The notes beneath the pieces are model-generated. The model had not been told where the DNA came from. It saw only the letters and a list, made by a program, of their open reading frames with translations, and ran no database searches. This document shows, piece after piece, positions 1-7,531 of a DNA stretch of 64,000 nucleotides. Made by a program: the position numbers and the translations under genes. Where the stretch lies: NCBI RefSeq assembly GCF_004336985.1, contig NZ_SJUO01000002.1:682001-746000 (forward strand). Direction: 5' to 3'. Every line of letters begins with the position of its first letter. The stretch's first letter is position 1. Source of the stretch: Exiguobacterium sp. SL-9 (GTDB lineage Bacteria > Bacillota > Bacilli > Exiguobacteriales > Exiguobacteriaceae).

Positions 1-2027
1 CGGAAGTTTTCCCAATCCGAAAGACCAAGGTCAGTCACACGTCCCTCAGCATATGCTTTTTCGAGTGTCTTGAACTCGTCTCCACCTTTTGCTGTGAACG
101 CGTTCGTTGCCACTGTATACGTCTTAGCAGCATCTAGTTCGACAAACGTACCGGCTTCGTTAATTTCCACTTTCGTGACACGTGCACCAGTCGGAAGCGA
201 ACTATCATACTCAAAACGCATTCCAGCGACAGAGAGGAAAGCACCTAGTTCATTTGGTGCGTTCGATACCGATCGTTCGAGCACTTCCTTGAGTTCTTCC
301 CCTGACAACGTTACCGTCGCCAACGTATTACCAAACGGCAATGTCGTGATGACTTCGCCTACTGTGATCGCGCCCGCATCGATTGGCGCACGAATCCCGC
401 CGCCGTTCGTGAAGGCGACCGATACCTCTGGGTTGAGTTCTTTCGCCTTAGCTAACATACCGTCCGCAATCAAGTTACCGATTCCAGTCTCTTGTTTACG
501 CACGAGACGGACATTGTTCTCGTCGTGAGTAGCCAATGGCTCCGTTGCGTTCGCACCAATCTCTTGTTTCATAATCGCGTCAATTTGTGCTTTATATGGG
601 GCGATGATTTTCTTCGCTCCAGCATCTTCTGCAATCGCGCCTTCCAAGTTCACCAACTGTCCGAACGGCTTGACGACGGTAGCGACTCCATTGATTTCTT
701 CATGAACGACGACGAGTTTTCCTTTTTTATCAAACTCGACTTCAAGTGTCCCTAAACGTTTTCCGTATTCTGATGCTTGTACGATGGCCGTCGGTTCCGT
801 GTCTTCATTTACGATGACAGGCTGTTTCAACTCATCGTGTGAATGACCGCCGATGATGACGTCAAGACCCTCTACATGTTTAGCAAGCAATAAGTCGTTG
901 TCTACTTTTGGATCATCGTTATAACCAAGGTGCGATAACGCGACAATCTTGTTGACGCCTGCCGCTTCCAATTCTGCAACCGCAGCTTTGGCACTTTCGA
1001 TATAGTTCAAGAATTGAACCGAACCTGGGCTTGCGATTACAGCTGTGTCCATCGTCGTCAATCCGATAAATCCGATGTCCTCGCCTTTTACTTCCTTGAC
1101 GTAAGTTTTATAAATTTTACCGCCTTTTGCATCTTCTGCAATTTGATCGCGGTAAAGATTTGACAACAAGTCATCTTTTGAAAAATCAACGTTTGACGAC
1201 ACGATTGGCGTCTTCAGTACTTTCACGAAGTTATGAAGTTCGAGGTTCCCATCCTCATCTCCGCCTAAATCAAACTCATGGTTACCGAGCGTCATCAAGT
1301 CATAGTCGGCATAGTTCATTAACTTAGCATCGACAAGTCCTTTGTACTCATTAAAGTAAAGCGTACCCGAGAAGACATCACCTGCATCGAGAAGCAATGC
1401 ATCAGGATGAGTGGCACGATATTCCTTGATTGCCGTCATCCGTTTCGGGAACGCCTCAACACGTCCGTGTGTATCATTCGTATGCATAATGTTTACTTTG
1501 AACGTCTTCATCGGTTTCACGTTGACTTGTGCTTCGATCGTGATGGTCGTGTTATTTCGTGTGTACGTCCCCGTCACCGTTTGAACGCCTTCTTTTGACG
1601 TATCAACCTGACCCCAATTCACATTGACGAAATATGTACCCTTCGCAAATTTTGCTTTCAATCGAGTTGGAAGTTGTGCCGTTTCCCCTTGTTCGACGTT
1701 CACCTTCACGACTCGATTCACAAAACTGATTGGATAGTTATCCACTGTCACTTTAATCGAAACTGGCTTTTTCGATTTCACGATGTATCCGTTGATCACT
1801 TGCGGTTGATTAATTAACTTCGCATTGAATTTTGACTTGTACCAACGAACAGGTTGAGACTTGTATGTTTTTGGCAATACAAGTTTCCCCCCATAAGCGT
1901 ATGTAGAACCTAGAGAAATAACCGATGACTTGACTTGACTGGCCTCGACCGGAGCTGACATCGTTGGCGAAATTGTTGAAAACAAGAGTGTCGCACCAAG
2001 CGAAGTGACCATCCATTTTTTCTTCAT
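1..2027 (-). CDS. Secreted 5'-nucleotidase / 2',3'-cyclic phosphodiesterase (3' end beyond window)
   Basis: Bifunctional metallophosphatase-type nucleotidase of the UshA/YfkN group, expected to dephosphorylate nucleotides outside the cell. About 675 residues are visible and the C-terminus runs off the left edge. Starts at ATG 2025-2027 behind a GGGGAGGT ribosome site. Residues 1-29 are a signal peptide. About 100-172 resembles a bacterial Ig-like (Big_4) domain. The metallophosphatase motifs are MHTNDTHGRVE (181-191), DAGD (214-217), GNHEFD (248-253) and, further on, GGHSHDEL. The 5'-nucleotidase C-terminal substrate-binding domain (FTNGGGIRAP) follows. Extra C-terminal anchors or repeats cannot be seen. 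It is in the same orientation as the protease upstream, but a terminator separates them. Confidence 0.9.
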   Translation of the reverse strand, partial: MKKKWMVTSLGATLLFSTISPTMSAPVEASQVKSSVISLGSTYAYGGKLVLPKTYKSQPVRWYKSKFNAKLINQPQVINGYIVKSKKPVSIKVTVDNYPISFVNRVVKVNVEQGETAQLPTRLKAKFAKGTYFVNVNWGQVDTSKEGVQTVTGTYTRNNTTITIEAQVNVKPMKTFKVNIMHTNDTHGRVEAFPKRMTAIKEYRATHPDALLLDAGDVFSGTLYFNEYKGLVDAKLMNYADYDLMTLGNHEFDLGGDEDGNLELHNFVKVLKTPIVSSNVDFSKDDLLSNLYRDQIAEDAKGGKIYKTYVKEVKGEDIGFIGLTTMDTAVIASPGSVQFLNYIESAKAAVAELEAAGVNKIVALSHLGYNDDPKVDNDLLLAKHVEGLDVIIGGHSHDELKQPVIVNEDTEPTAIVQASEYGKRLGTLEVEFDKKGKLVVVHEEINGVATVVKPFGQLVNLEGAIAEDAGAKKIIAPYKAQIDAIMKQEIGANATEPLATHDENNVRLVRKQETGIGNLIADGMLAKAKELNPEVSVAFTNGGGIRAPIDAGAITVGEVITTLPFGNTLATVTLSGEELKEVLERSVSNAPNELGAFLSVAGMRFEYDSSLPTGARVTKVEINEAGTFVELDAAKTYTVATNAFTAKGGDEFKTLEKAYAEGRVTDLGLSDWENF

Positions 2028-2207
2028 AAATCTACCTCCCCAAAAAATTTGCTTACATGATAAATATAGCATAAATAAAAAATAACTCTTTTATTATTTT
2101 TTTGATTTTTTATTTTTATTTTCTAAATATTTCTTTACTTTCGCAATTGTTTTCACTCGCCTCCAATTATGTACATGACTGGAGGGTTTGATCAAAAATG
2201 ACCATTG

Positions 2208-2244
2208 AAAAAGATGACTCACTGTCTATCAGGAGTCATCTTAC
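2208..2244 (-). terminator. Intrinsic terminator after the subtilase gene
   Basis: Perfect 10-bp inverted repeat (AAGATGACTC 2211-2220 / GAGTCATCTT 2233-2242) followed on the minus strand by a T-run. It sits about 75 nt past the protease stop. The remaining 2045-2207 stretch is AT-rich. Read on the minus strand it holds an extended -10-like TGCTATATT before the nucleotidase ribosome site, but no convincing -35 was found. Confidence 0.7.
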
Positions 2245-2316
2245 GTGTACGTTTTATGATTTGTTTTGACTGTGTAGTCAGCAGATGTCGGAGTAAACGC
2301 CATCACCGCTTTTTGA

Positions 2317-3897
2317 TTACCGGACTACAAGTGAGTAACTCTCAGATAAGTAGAGCGGTGATTTCATTTTCACCACGACGACTTTTCCTTTTCGTTGTTT
2401 CGGGATCGAGATTGCGAACTGTCCGTTCCCTTTAATTCGTACAACACGGCTAATTGGTTTATTGCCAACGAACGCTTGCACAGTTGCGTATTTTTTACCG
2501 CTTCCTCGAATGATTGACGAAGTGGAAGATACGGACTGGAAGCTCGGTTTATCGAATACGCCAAACACAGTTCGTGTAATAGGAATGGACGGATTGAATG
2601 CTTTGTCACGGGCAACAATCGTCACTTGTGAGCCTACTTTCAATTTTGATACATTCATTCGGTAAGAGCCATTGTTCGCGGAGTGCGTATACATCTTCCC
2701 ACGATAGAAGATTTGAACGGTGCTTCCACTTTCTGATTTCCCAGTAATGGCAGTACTCTTGTTCGTTAGTTTACCTAATGACGGCTTGGCCGGTGGCGTG
2801 ATGTCTCGCAAAAGATTAAAATCAGACAACGCGAAATTAGTTGCCTTCCCTGTCACTCTGCCGTAACCGTAAAGTACATCTTTGCCCGGTTCTCCTAAAT
2901 CAACCGCGGTTGCTTTCAACCTTGCATATACCATGCCAGGTGATAATTTCGGCTCTTTCGAGATGAGTAGTGCGGCTATTCCTGAAGCAATCGGTGTGGC
3001 CATCGACGTGCCTGACATAAATCCGTAGCGTCCGTTCGGTAACGTTGAATAAATATCTTCGCCCGGGGCAACGACATCGATAAACGTGCCATAGTTCGTA
3101 AAGTCTGTAATTTGGTCATCCACGGTTACAGCTCCTACAGCTAGGACGTCACTGTATGCAGCCGGGTAGAAGCGTTCATCCGTATCTTCATTACCTGCTG
3201 CTCCCACAAATACCAGCCCTTGACGTCTTGCGTCACGAATAGCAGATTCGAGAGCGGCATTTCGTTCATACGTACCAAAACTCATATTGACAACCCGGGC
3301 ACCATTTAATACAGCATGGTGAATTCCTTTTAACACATCTGAGATGGAAGAGTCATCACCTTCAAACACATCAATCGGCATCAAACTCACGTTCGGGGCG
3401 ACTCCGACGTTTCCTTGATCATCAAAGGTTGAACCGATTATTCCAGCCACATGCGTTCCATGTACACCTTTATCTACCATTCGATAGACATCTCTCGTCG
3501 CGTCGTAAGGCGAAACGATTCTACCCCGAAACTCTGGGTGATTCACATCGATTCCATCATCGATGATCGCGACAGTCACACCTTCTCCGCGATGATTCGA
3601 CCAAACTGGTGAGATGTTTAGAGAACCGATGTAAGGTTGGTAGCGACTCACTACCCCTTCGCGCTTGATGACACCGTCTTCCGAAACGTCTAACACTTCA
3701 TCTAACTGTTCTATATTCGTTTTCGTAGAGATAGAAGGGGCAGGAATGGATACGATGACACGATCAATTCCTTCATAGAGGATTTCTTCACCCGCAAGAG
3801 GCTCTCCTATTTCTCTCTCAACAATCAACGTATCTTCAGCCGATGCATACGTATTCCAACCCCAAAACACACATAAGAGAATGATTATTTTTTTCAC
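2317..3897 (-). CDS. Secreted subtilisin-family (S8) serine protease
   Basis: 526-residue extracellular protease. Residues 1-20 are a signal peptide, followed by a short propeptide-like segment (to about 90) and the subtilase catalytic domain. The triad is visible: Asp113 (AIIDDGID), His146 (VHGTHVAG) and Ser298 (SGTSMATP). Asn236 (AAGNED) is the oxyanion residue. After about 370 the C-terminal part consists of two Ig-like modules of the kind seen in bacterial surface proteins (GKSESGSTVQIF, then GSGKKYATVQAF), probably for wall or substrate binding. No sortase or SLH signal is visible, so release or non-covalent attachment is inferred. Monocistronic, with its own terminator downstream. Confidence 0.93.
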   Translation of the reverse strand: MKKIIILLCVFWGWNTYASAEDTLIVEREIGEPLAGEEILYEGIDRVIVSIPAPSISTKTNIEQLDEVLDVSEDGVIKREGVVSRYQPYIGSLNISPVWSNHRGEGVTVAIIDDGIDVNHPEFRGRIVSPYDATRDVYRMVDKGVHGTHVAGIIGSTFDDQGNVGVAPNVSLMPIDVFEGDDSSISDVLKGIHHAVLNGARVVNMSFGTYERNAALESAIRDARRQGLVFVGAAGNEDTDERFYPAAYSDVLAVGAVTVDDQITDFTNYGTFIDVVAPGEDIYSTLPNGRYGFMSGTSMATPIASGIAALLISKEPKLSPGMVYARLKATAVDLGEPGKDVLYGYGRVTGKATNFALSDFNLLRDITPPAKPSLGKLTNKSTAITGKSESGSTVQIFYRGKMYTHSANNGSYRMNVSKLKVGSQVTIVARDKAFNPSIPITRTVFGVFDKPSFQSVSSTSSIIRGSGKKYATVQAFVGNKPISRVVRIKGNGQFAISIPKQRKGKVVVVKMKSPLYLSESYSLVVR

Positions 3898-4098
3898 TCT
3901 CGTTGCCTCCTATCTCCATAACGGAACGTTATCTCGTTTATTATATTTCTTTTCAATAAATAGTATATGATTTAAATCAATACTTTTACCTTTTTTTAAA
4001 AAATGTTTCAAAAAATAAAAGACTCCAAATTTAAATTACCTTTTAAAATCAGATTCGAAATCTAACTTTAATCAGATAATCGCCATTTGGAGAGCATA

Positions 4099-4473
4099 TT
4101 ATAGTTCGTTGATCATCGTCGCTTGTCCACCTTGCCAGAGCCACGTGTCATTCTCTTTCACATAGACGTGCAATACCCAAAACCGGCCTTCATAGGCGTT
4201 CGTACCAAGAATGAAGCGTTCTTCAAGCAATAGTTGGATGAGGGCGATCTCGCCTGAAACCGTCTCGTCAAACGTGACCGTGTCCTGCGAAATCCATTGA
4301 ACCGACGCCGGGTCAACGAACTGATCTAAAAATGTTTCTTTATCAAACTGACGTCCGCTCGAATCGACGTAGCGAAACTCATCGTGCATGATGCCACGCA
4401 TCGCGTCAAGGTCGCCCTTGGTTTGTAGTTCGGCCCGGTTGTCAGAAAGCTGTTTCAAATTAAGTGTTTCCAT
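4099..4473 (-). CDS. DUF4440 / NTF2-like (SnoaL-fold) protein
   Basis: 124-residue soluble protein with the cone-shaped NTF2-like pattern: an N-terminal helix with AMRGIMHDEFRYVDSSGR, a middle EIALIQLL strand, and a C-terminal FWVLHVYVKENDTWLWQG strand typical of DUF4440. Such proteins bind small ligands or act as stand-alone enzymes; no catalytic residues can be assigned. A second, divergent member lies at 16338-16682. Start ATG has AAGGTAGG upstream. The 200 nt before the protease gene hold only AT-rich sequence and weak inverted repeats (CTCCAAAT ... ATTTGGAG). Confidence 0.75.
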   Translation of the reverse strand: METLNLKQLSDNRAELQTKGDLDAMRGIMHDEFRYVDSSGRQFDKETFLDQFVDPASVQWISQDTVTFDETVSGEIALIQLLLEERFILGTNAYEGRFWVLHVYVKENDTWLWQGGQATMINEL

Positions 4474-4615
4474 TGATATACCTACCTTTCGCGTCCATCA
4501 TAACATACTCGTCTATCAGAGTCGCCCACCTCGTGACGAGGCCATCCGATCCGATTTGCAATGCGGGGATCTCCACAATTATTCTTCTCACTCACAACAA
4601 TTCCCTGTTTCGATA

Positions 4616-4644
4616 TTGACATTCCCGCTTCATCCCGTTAAAGT
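4616..4644 (+). promoter_or_regulatory. SigA-type promoter of the Trp T-box transcript
   Basis: TTGACA (4616-4621), 17-nt spacer, TAAAGT (4639-4644). The predicted transcription start near 4651 lies just before T-box stem I, which fits a leader promoter. Confidence 0.7.
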
Positions 4645-4650
4645 AGCGAT

Positions 4651-4917
4651 AACATTCATACGAACTCGCGATGAGAAAGAAGAGTAGCGCGAAGGGACGT
4701 CTTCAGAAAGCCGGTGGTCGATGCGAACCGGTGACGTACCTTGCGTGAATGGGCTTTTGAGCGTTCAGACCGATACGTAGGCTCTGACGGGTCCTCCCGT
4801 TACCGAGGATAGCGAATGATGGTTCGCGATGAGTGGGGGGATTTCCCCAACGAAGGTGGCACCACGGGTCCCCCGTCCTTCATGTCTTTTTTAGACATGT
4901 CGGGCGGGGGATTTTTT
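4651..4917 (+). promoter_or_regulatory. T-box riboswitch, tryptophan specificity
   Basis: All major T-box landmarks are readable. The stem I 5' side has the AGAGTAG motif (4681-4687). The apical AAAGCCGGTGG...GCGAACCGG lies at 4707-4731. The distal 3' side GTGAATGGGCTTTTGAGC (4745-4762) aligns with the specifier region of glycyl T-boxes and puts the codon TGG at 4750-4752. The T-box AAGGTGGCACCACGG (4853-4867) follows. The bulge reads UGGC, which pairs with an acceptor end GCCA, as expected for tRNA-Trp with discriminator G73. A transcription terminator (4869-4917) completes the switch. Uncharged tRNA-Trp should stabilise antitermination. Its apparent target is trpEG, the next plus-strand genes, although an antisense gene lies between. 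Confidence 0.88.
4869..4917 (+). terminator. T-box terminator hairpin
   Basis: GC-rich arms 4869-4886 and 4893-4910 around a six-T loop, followed by ATTTTTTGTT. The 5' side is the segment that would alternatively pair with the T-box antiterminator. The last ten codons and the stop of the opposite-strand DUF3885 gene are encoded inside this hairpin. Confidence 0.85.
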
Positions 4918-5455
4918 GTTTGAGCGATTGGAGGTGAGTTGGCGACGTGGCACGGATATAGGCACCACGGTCATCATAAACGAATAAGACATGCCCGTCT
5001 GTCTGATGAATGAACTGAACGGCAGGATACGACGTTGCCCAGCCGCGCAGTCGTGGTCTCAACGGTGGAAAGTCTTGGTGACAAATCGCCTCCAACAAAC
5101 GAGACGTATGAAGTTGGTTTCGATCTGGAATCGGCACGATATACGTCCAGAGCGTCTCCTCCTCTTCTTCGGAACGAATCACCGTCGTCTGAAAGCGGAG
5201 AGATTTGTCGCGAATCAATCGGAACATACCGGTGTTGCCGGGGTGATCGCCATACACATGATACACGAGCGTAAAGGCCTCACCCTTTGGAAACAAGGCG
5301 TCGAACAATCCCTTCGCTTTTCGTATCACGGCATTGAAATACGCTTGATTCAACTCATCCGATCGATCCAGAAACGGACTTAATTCTTCTTCTAGCTCGA
5401 TATGCTCAGTGAGCGCATCTCCTGAAAACTGATTCGGTTTTAAGATGTGCATCAT
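4880..5455 (-). CDS. DUF3885-like protein, antisense between T-box and trpE
   Basis: 191 residues and soluble, with the acidic N-terminal half (ELEEELSPFLDRSDELN) and the VFVYDDRGAYIRA C-terminal block typical of DUF3885 proteins, whose function is unknown. ATG start behind AAAAGGGG. The gene lies on the strand opposite to the riboswitch and trpEG. Its stop (TGA, 4880-4882) is inside the T-box terminator, and its start is only 41 bp from the trpE start. Any read-through transcript from the T-box would therefore be a full antisense RNA to this gene. Its own promoter would have to lie within the trpE coding region or the 41-bp gap. Family assignment is from pattern recognition only. Confidence 0.7.
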   Translation of the reverse strand: MMHILKPNQFSGDALTEHIELEEELSPFLDRSDELNQAYFNAVIRKAKGLFDALFPKGEAFTLVYHVYGDHPGNTGMFRLIRDKSLRFQTTVIRSEEEEETLWTYIVPIPDRNQLHTSRLLEAICHQDFPPLRPRLRGWATSYPAVQFIHQTDGHVLFVYDDRGAYIRATSPTHLQSLKQKIPRPTCLKKT

Positions 5456-5496
5456 CGTTTCCCCTTTTCATTTAAATTATTAAGGAGGTTATTTAT

Positions 5497-6828
5497 ATGA
5501 AACAACTCATCATCAACGGTGACGAACTGACACCGGTGGCAATCTTTCACCGCTTAGCAGGCGAGCGAAAAGTCTTGCTCGAGAGCCGCGCAGAAGGCAG
5601 GCACGGCCGTTACTCCATTATCGCCTCAAATCCGGTCGAGACGATTCGCGCCAACGGCAACGAAGTGACCGATGCATCCGGCACGAGGCACACGGACGAC
5701 CCGCTCGCCTTGTTGTCAGAACTGATCACACGAGACACGCCGGACGCGCCTTATCCATTCATCGGTGGTGCCGTCGGCTATATCGGCTATGACATGCAGC
5801 GCGTCTATGAACCAATCCCGAACACTCCGAGCGAGACTCGTGGTTTGCCGGATGCCTTGTTCCAGCGTTACGAGACAGTCGTTCTGTATGATCATGTCGA
5901 AGAACGGGTCATCGTGATCGACACCGGGGATGACGATGCCACGGAACGACTTCAACATGTCCAACAATCCCTCGAGACGGCAAAGACGCACGAGCTCGCA
6001 CCCGTCGTCCGTACGAGTGAACGAATATTGACCAGCAAAGATGAGTTCGTCGAGCGCGTCTTACAGGCGAAAGAAGCCATTTTAGCAGGCGAAGTGTTTC
6101 AGCTCGTCTTATCACAACGCATCGATGCGACGTTCACCGGGGACCCGTTCCATTTCTATCGAACGCTCCGGAAACAAAACCCGAGCCCTTACCTATTTTA
6201 TATCGACCTAGGTGAAGCGATCGTTCTCGGGGCATCTCCGGAAAGTCTCGTCCGTGTCGAGGGAAATCGAGTGTCGACAAATCCGATTGCCGGAACCCGT
6301 CCTCGCGGCAAGACGGTCGAGGAGGATGTCCGGCATGCCTCCGAGCTCATTCAAGATGAGAAAGAACTCGCCGAGCATCGGATGCTCTTAGATCTCGGCC
6401 GGAACGATATCGGCCGTGTCGCCAAGGTCGGTTCGGTCACAATCCCGAAACAGATGGAAATCGAGCGCTTCAAAAACGTTATGCATCTCGTCTCTGAGGT
6501 CGAAGGCGAACTTCGTGACGATTTGAATCCGATTGACGCCTTGCGTGCCTGTCTTCCAGCCGGGACCGTCTCCGGAGCGCCGAAAATCCGGGCGATGCAG
6601 CTCATTGATGAGCTCGAGACGGTCAAACGCGAAGTGTATGCCGGAGCCGTCGGCTATCTCGATATCCGTGGCGGTTATGATTTCGCTCTCGCCATCCGAA
6701 CGATGGTCGTCCAAGAACAAACCGCCTACGTCCAAGCCGGAGCCGGCATCGTCTTCGACTCGGACCCCGTCTCGGAATATGAAGAGACGTTGCATAAAGC
6801 CAAATCACTCCTGGAGGTGTTCGCATGA
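5497..6828 (+). CDS. trpE: Anthranilate synthase component I
   Basis: 443 residues, chorismate-binding enzyme; converts chorismate plus ammonia to anthranilate, the first committed step to tryptophan. Visible: the LLES feedback-binding element (27-30), GRYSIIASNP, NPSPYLFY (228-235), ASPES (246-250), PIAGTRPRG (263-271) and LPAGTVSGAPK (353-363). LLES plus NPSPYLFY favours TrpE over PabB, and so does the upstream Trp T-box; a dual role with aminodeoxychorismate synthesis cannot be excluded. Somewhat short compared with many TrpE proteins (about 460-520). ATG follows a perfect AAGGAGG. The stop overlaps the trpG start by 4 nt. No trpDCFBA follows, so the remaining pathway must be elsewhere. 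Confidence 0.87.
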   Translation: MKQLIINGDELTPVAIFHRLAGERKVLLESRAEGRHGRYSIIASNPVETIRANGNEVTDASGTRHTDDPLALLSELITRDTPDAPYPFIGGAVGYIGYDMQRVYEPIPNTPSETRGLPDALFQRYETVVLYDHVEERVIVIDTGDDDATERLQHVQQSLETAKTHELAPVVRTSERILTSKDEFVERVLQAKEAILAGEVFQLVLSQRIDATFTGDPFHFYRTLRKQNPSPYLFYIDLGEAIVLGASPESLVRVEGNRVSTNPIAGTRPRGKTVEEDVRHASELIQDEKELAEHRMLLDLGRNDIGRVAKVGSVTIPKQMEIERFKNVMHLVSEVEGELRDDLNPIDALRACLPAGTVSGAPKIRAMQLIDELETVKREVYAGAVGYLDIRGGYDFALAIRTMVVQEQTAYVQAGAGIVFDSDPVSEYEETLHKAKSLLEVFA

Positions 6829-7394
6829 TTTTACTCATCGACAACTACGATTCGTTCACATATAACGTATATCAAGATGTCGCCCGGCTCAGTGACGTGT
6901 CGGTCGTCCGCAATGACGAACTGACAGTCGACGCGATTCGTGCGCTCGCTCCCTCAGGAATCATCATTTCTCCAGGTCCAGGTGGCCCGATGGACGCGGG
7001 GGTCTCACTCGCTGTCGTTCGTGAACTATCTGGTGACATCCCGATTCTTGGGGTCTGTCTCGGTCATCAAGTCATCGCCGAAGCGTTTGGTGGCACGGTC
7101 GGCCGGGCCGAACAAGTCATGCACGGGAAAACGTCCGTGATCAAGACGACACCGAGCGTCTTGTTTGACGGGAATCCTTACGAAGTCATGCGATACCATT
7201 CACTCGTCGTCTTGGAGACGGAACTCAACGTGACGGCCCGAACGCGTGACGGGATCATCATGGCGCTCGAGCATCCCACGCACCCGACGTACGGCGTCCA
7301 GTTCCATCCCGAGTCGATTGGGACCCCAAACGGTCGCGATATCTTTTTACGATTTTTTGAGCAATGTGAAGTGAATACCAAAATCCAGACATAA
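6825..7394 (+). CDS. trpG: Anthranilate synthase component II (class I glutamine amidotransferase)
   Basis: 189 residues. Supplies ammonia from glutamine to TrpE. The class I amidotransferase triad is Cys78 (GVCLGHQ), His161 and Glu163 (QFHPES). The oxyanion-associated SPGPGGP sits at 49-55. Translationally coupled to trpE (ATGA overlap). In many Bacillales one TrpG/PabA subunit serves both anthranilate and aminodeoxychorismate synthases; the sequence cannot separate these roles. No clear terminator follows before the acyltransferase promoter at 7454. Confidence 0.87.
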   Translation: MILLIDNYDSFTYNVYQDVARLSDVSVVRNDELTVDAIRALAPSGIIISPGPGGPMDAGVSLAVVRELSGDIPILGVCLGHQVIAEAFGGTVGRAEQVMHGKTSVIKTTPSVLFDGNPYEVMRYHSLVVLETELNVTARTRDGIIMALEHPTHPTYGVQFHPESIGTPNGRDIFLRFFEQCEVNTKIQT

Positions 7395-7453
7395 CCAATG
7401 AATCTATTTATCGTCATATATATTTCTAAATGATAACGATTTAGGCGCAATCA

Positions 7454-7481
7454 TTGTCGAATTGTGGGAATATGCTATTAT
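7454..7481 (+). promoter_or_regulatory. Extended -10 SigA promoter of the acyltransferase gene
   Basis: TTGTCG (7454-7459), 16-nt spacer ending in TGC, TATTAT (7476-7481). It is located 50 bp before the start codon. Confidence 0.6.
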
Positions 7482-7531
7482 GGTAAATAGTGAAAAAAAT
7501 CAACGATTAATTTTGGAGTAAAGGAGTCACT

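Noticed and set aside
4991-5383. Plus-strand ORF directly after the T-box terminator as the riboswitch target
   Set aside because: No ribosome site, no recognisable family, and Arg/Cys-rich composition typical of a frame opposite to a real gene; the DUF3885 frame is much more protein-like.
7421-7445. Fur-box-like sequence (ATGATAACGATT) near the acyltransferase promoter
   Set aside because: Only one half resembles the Fur consensus; the palindrome arms CTAAAT/ATTTAG do not fit the 7-1-7 pattern.
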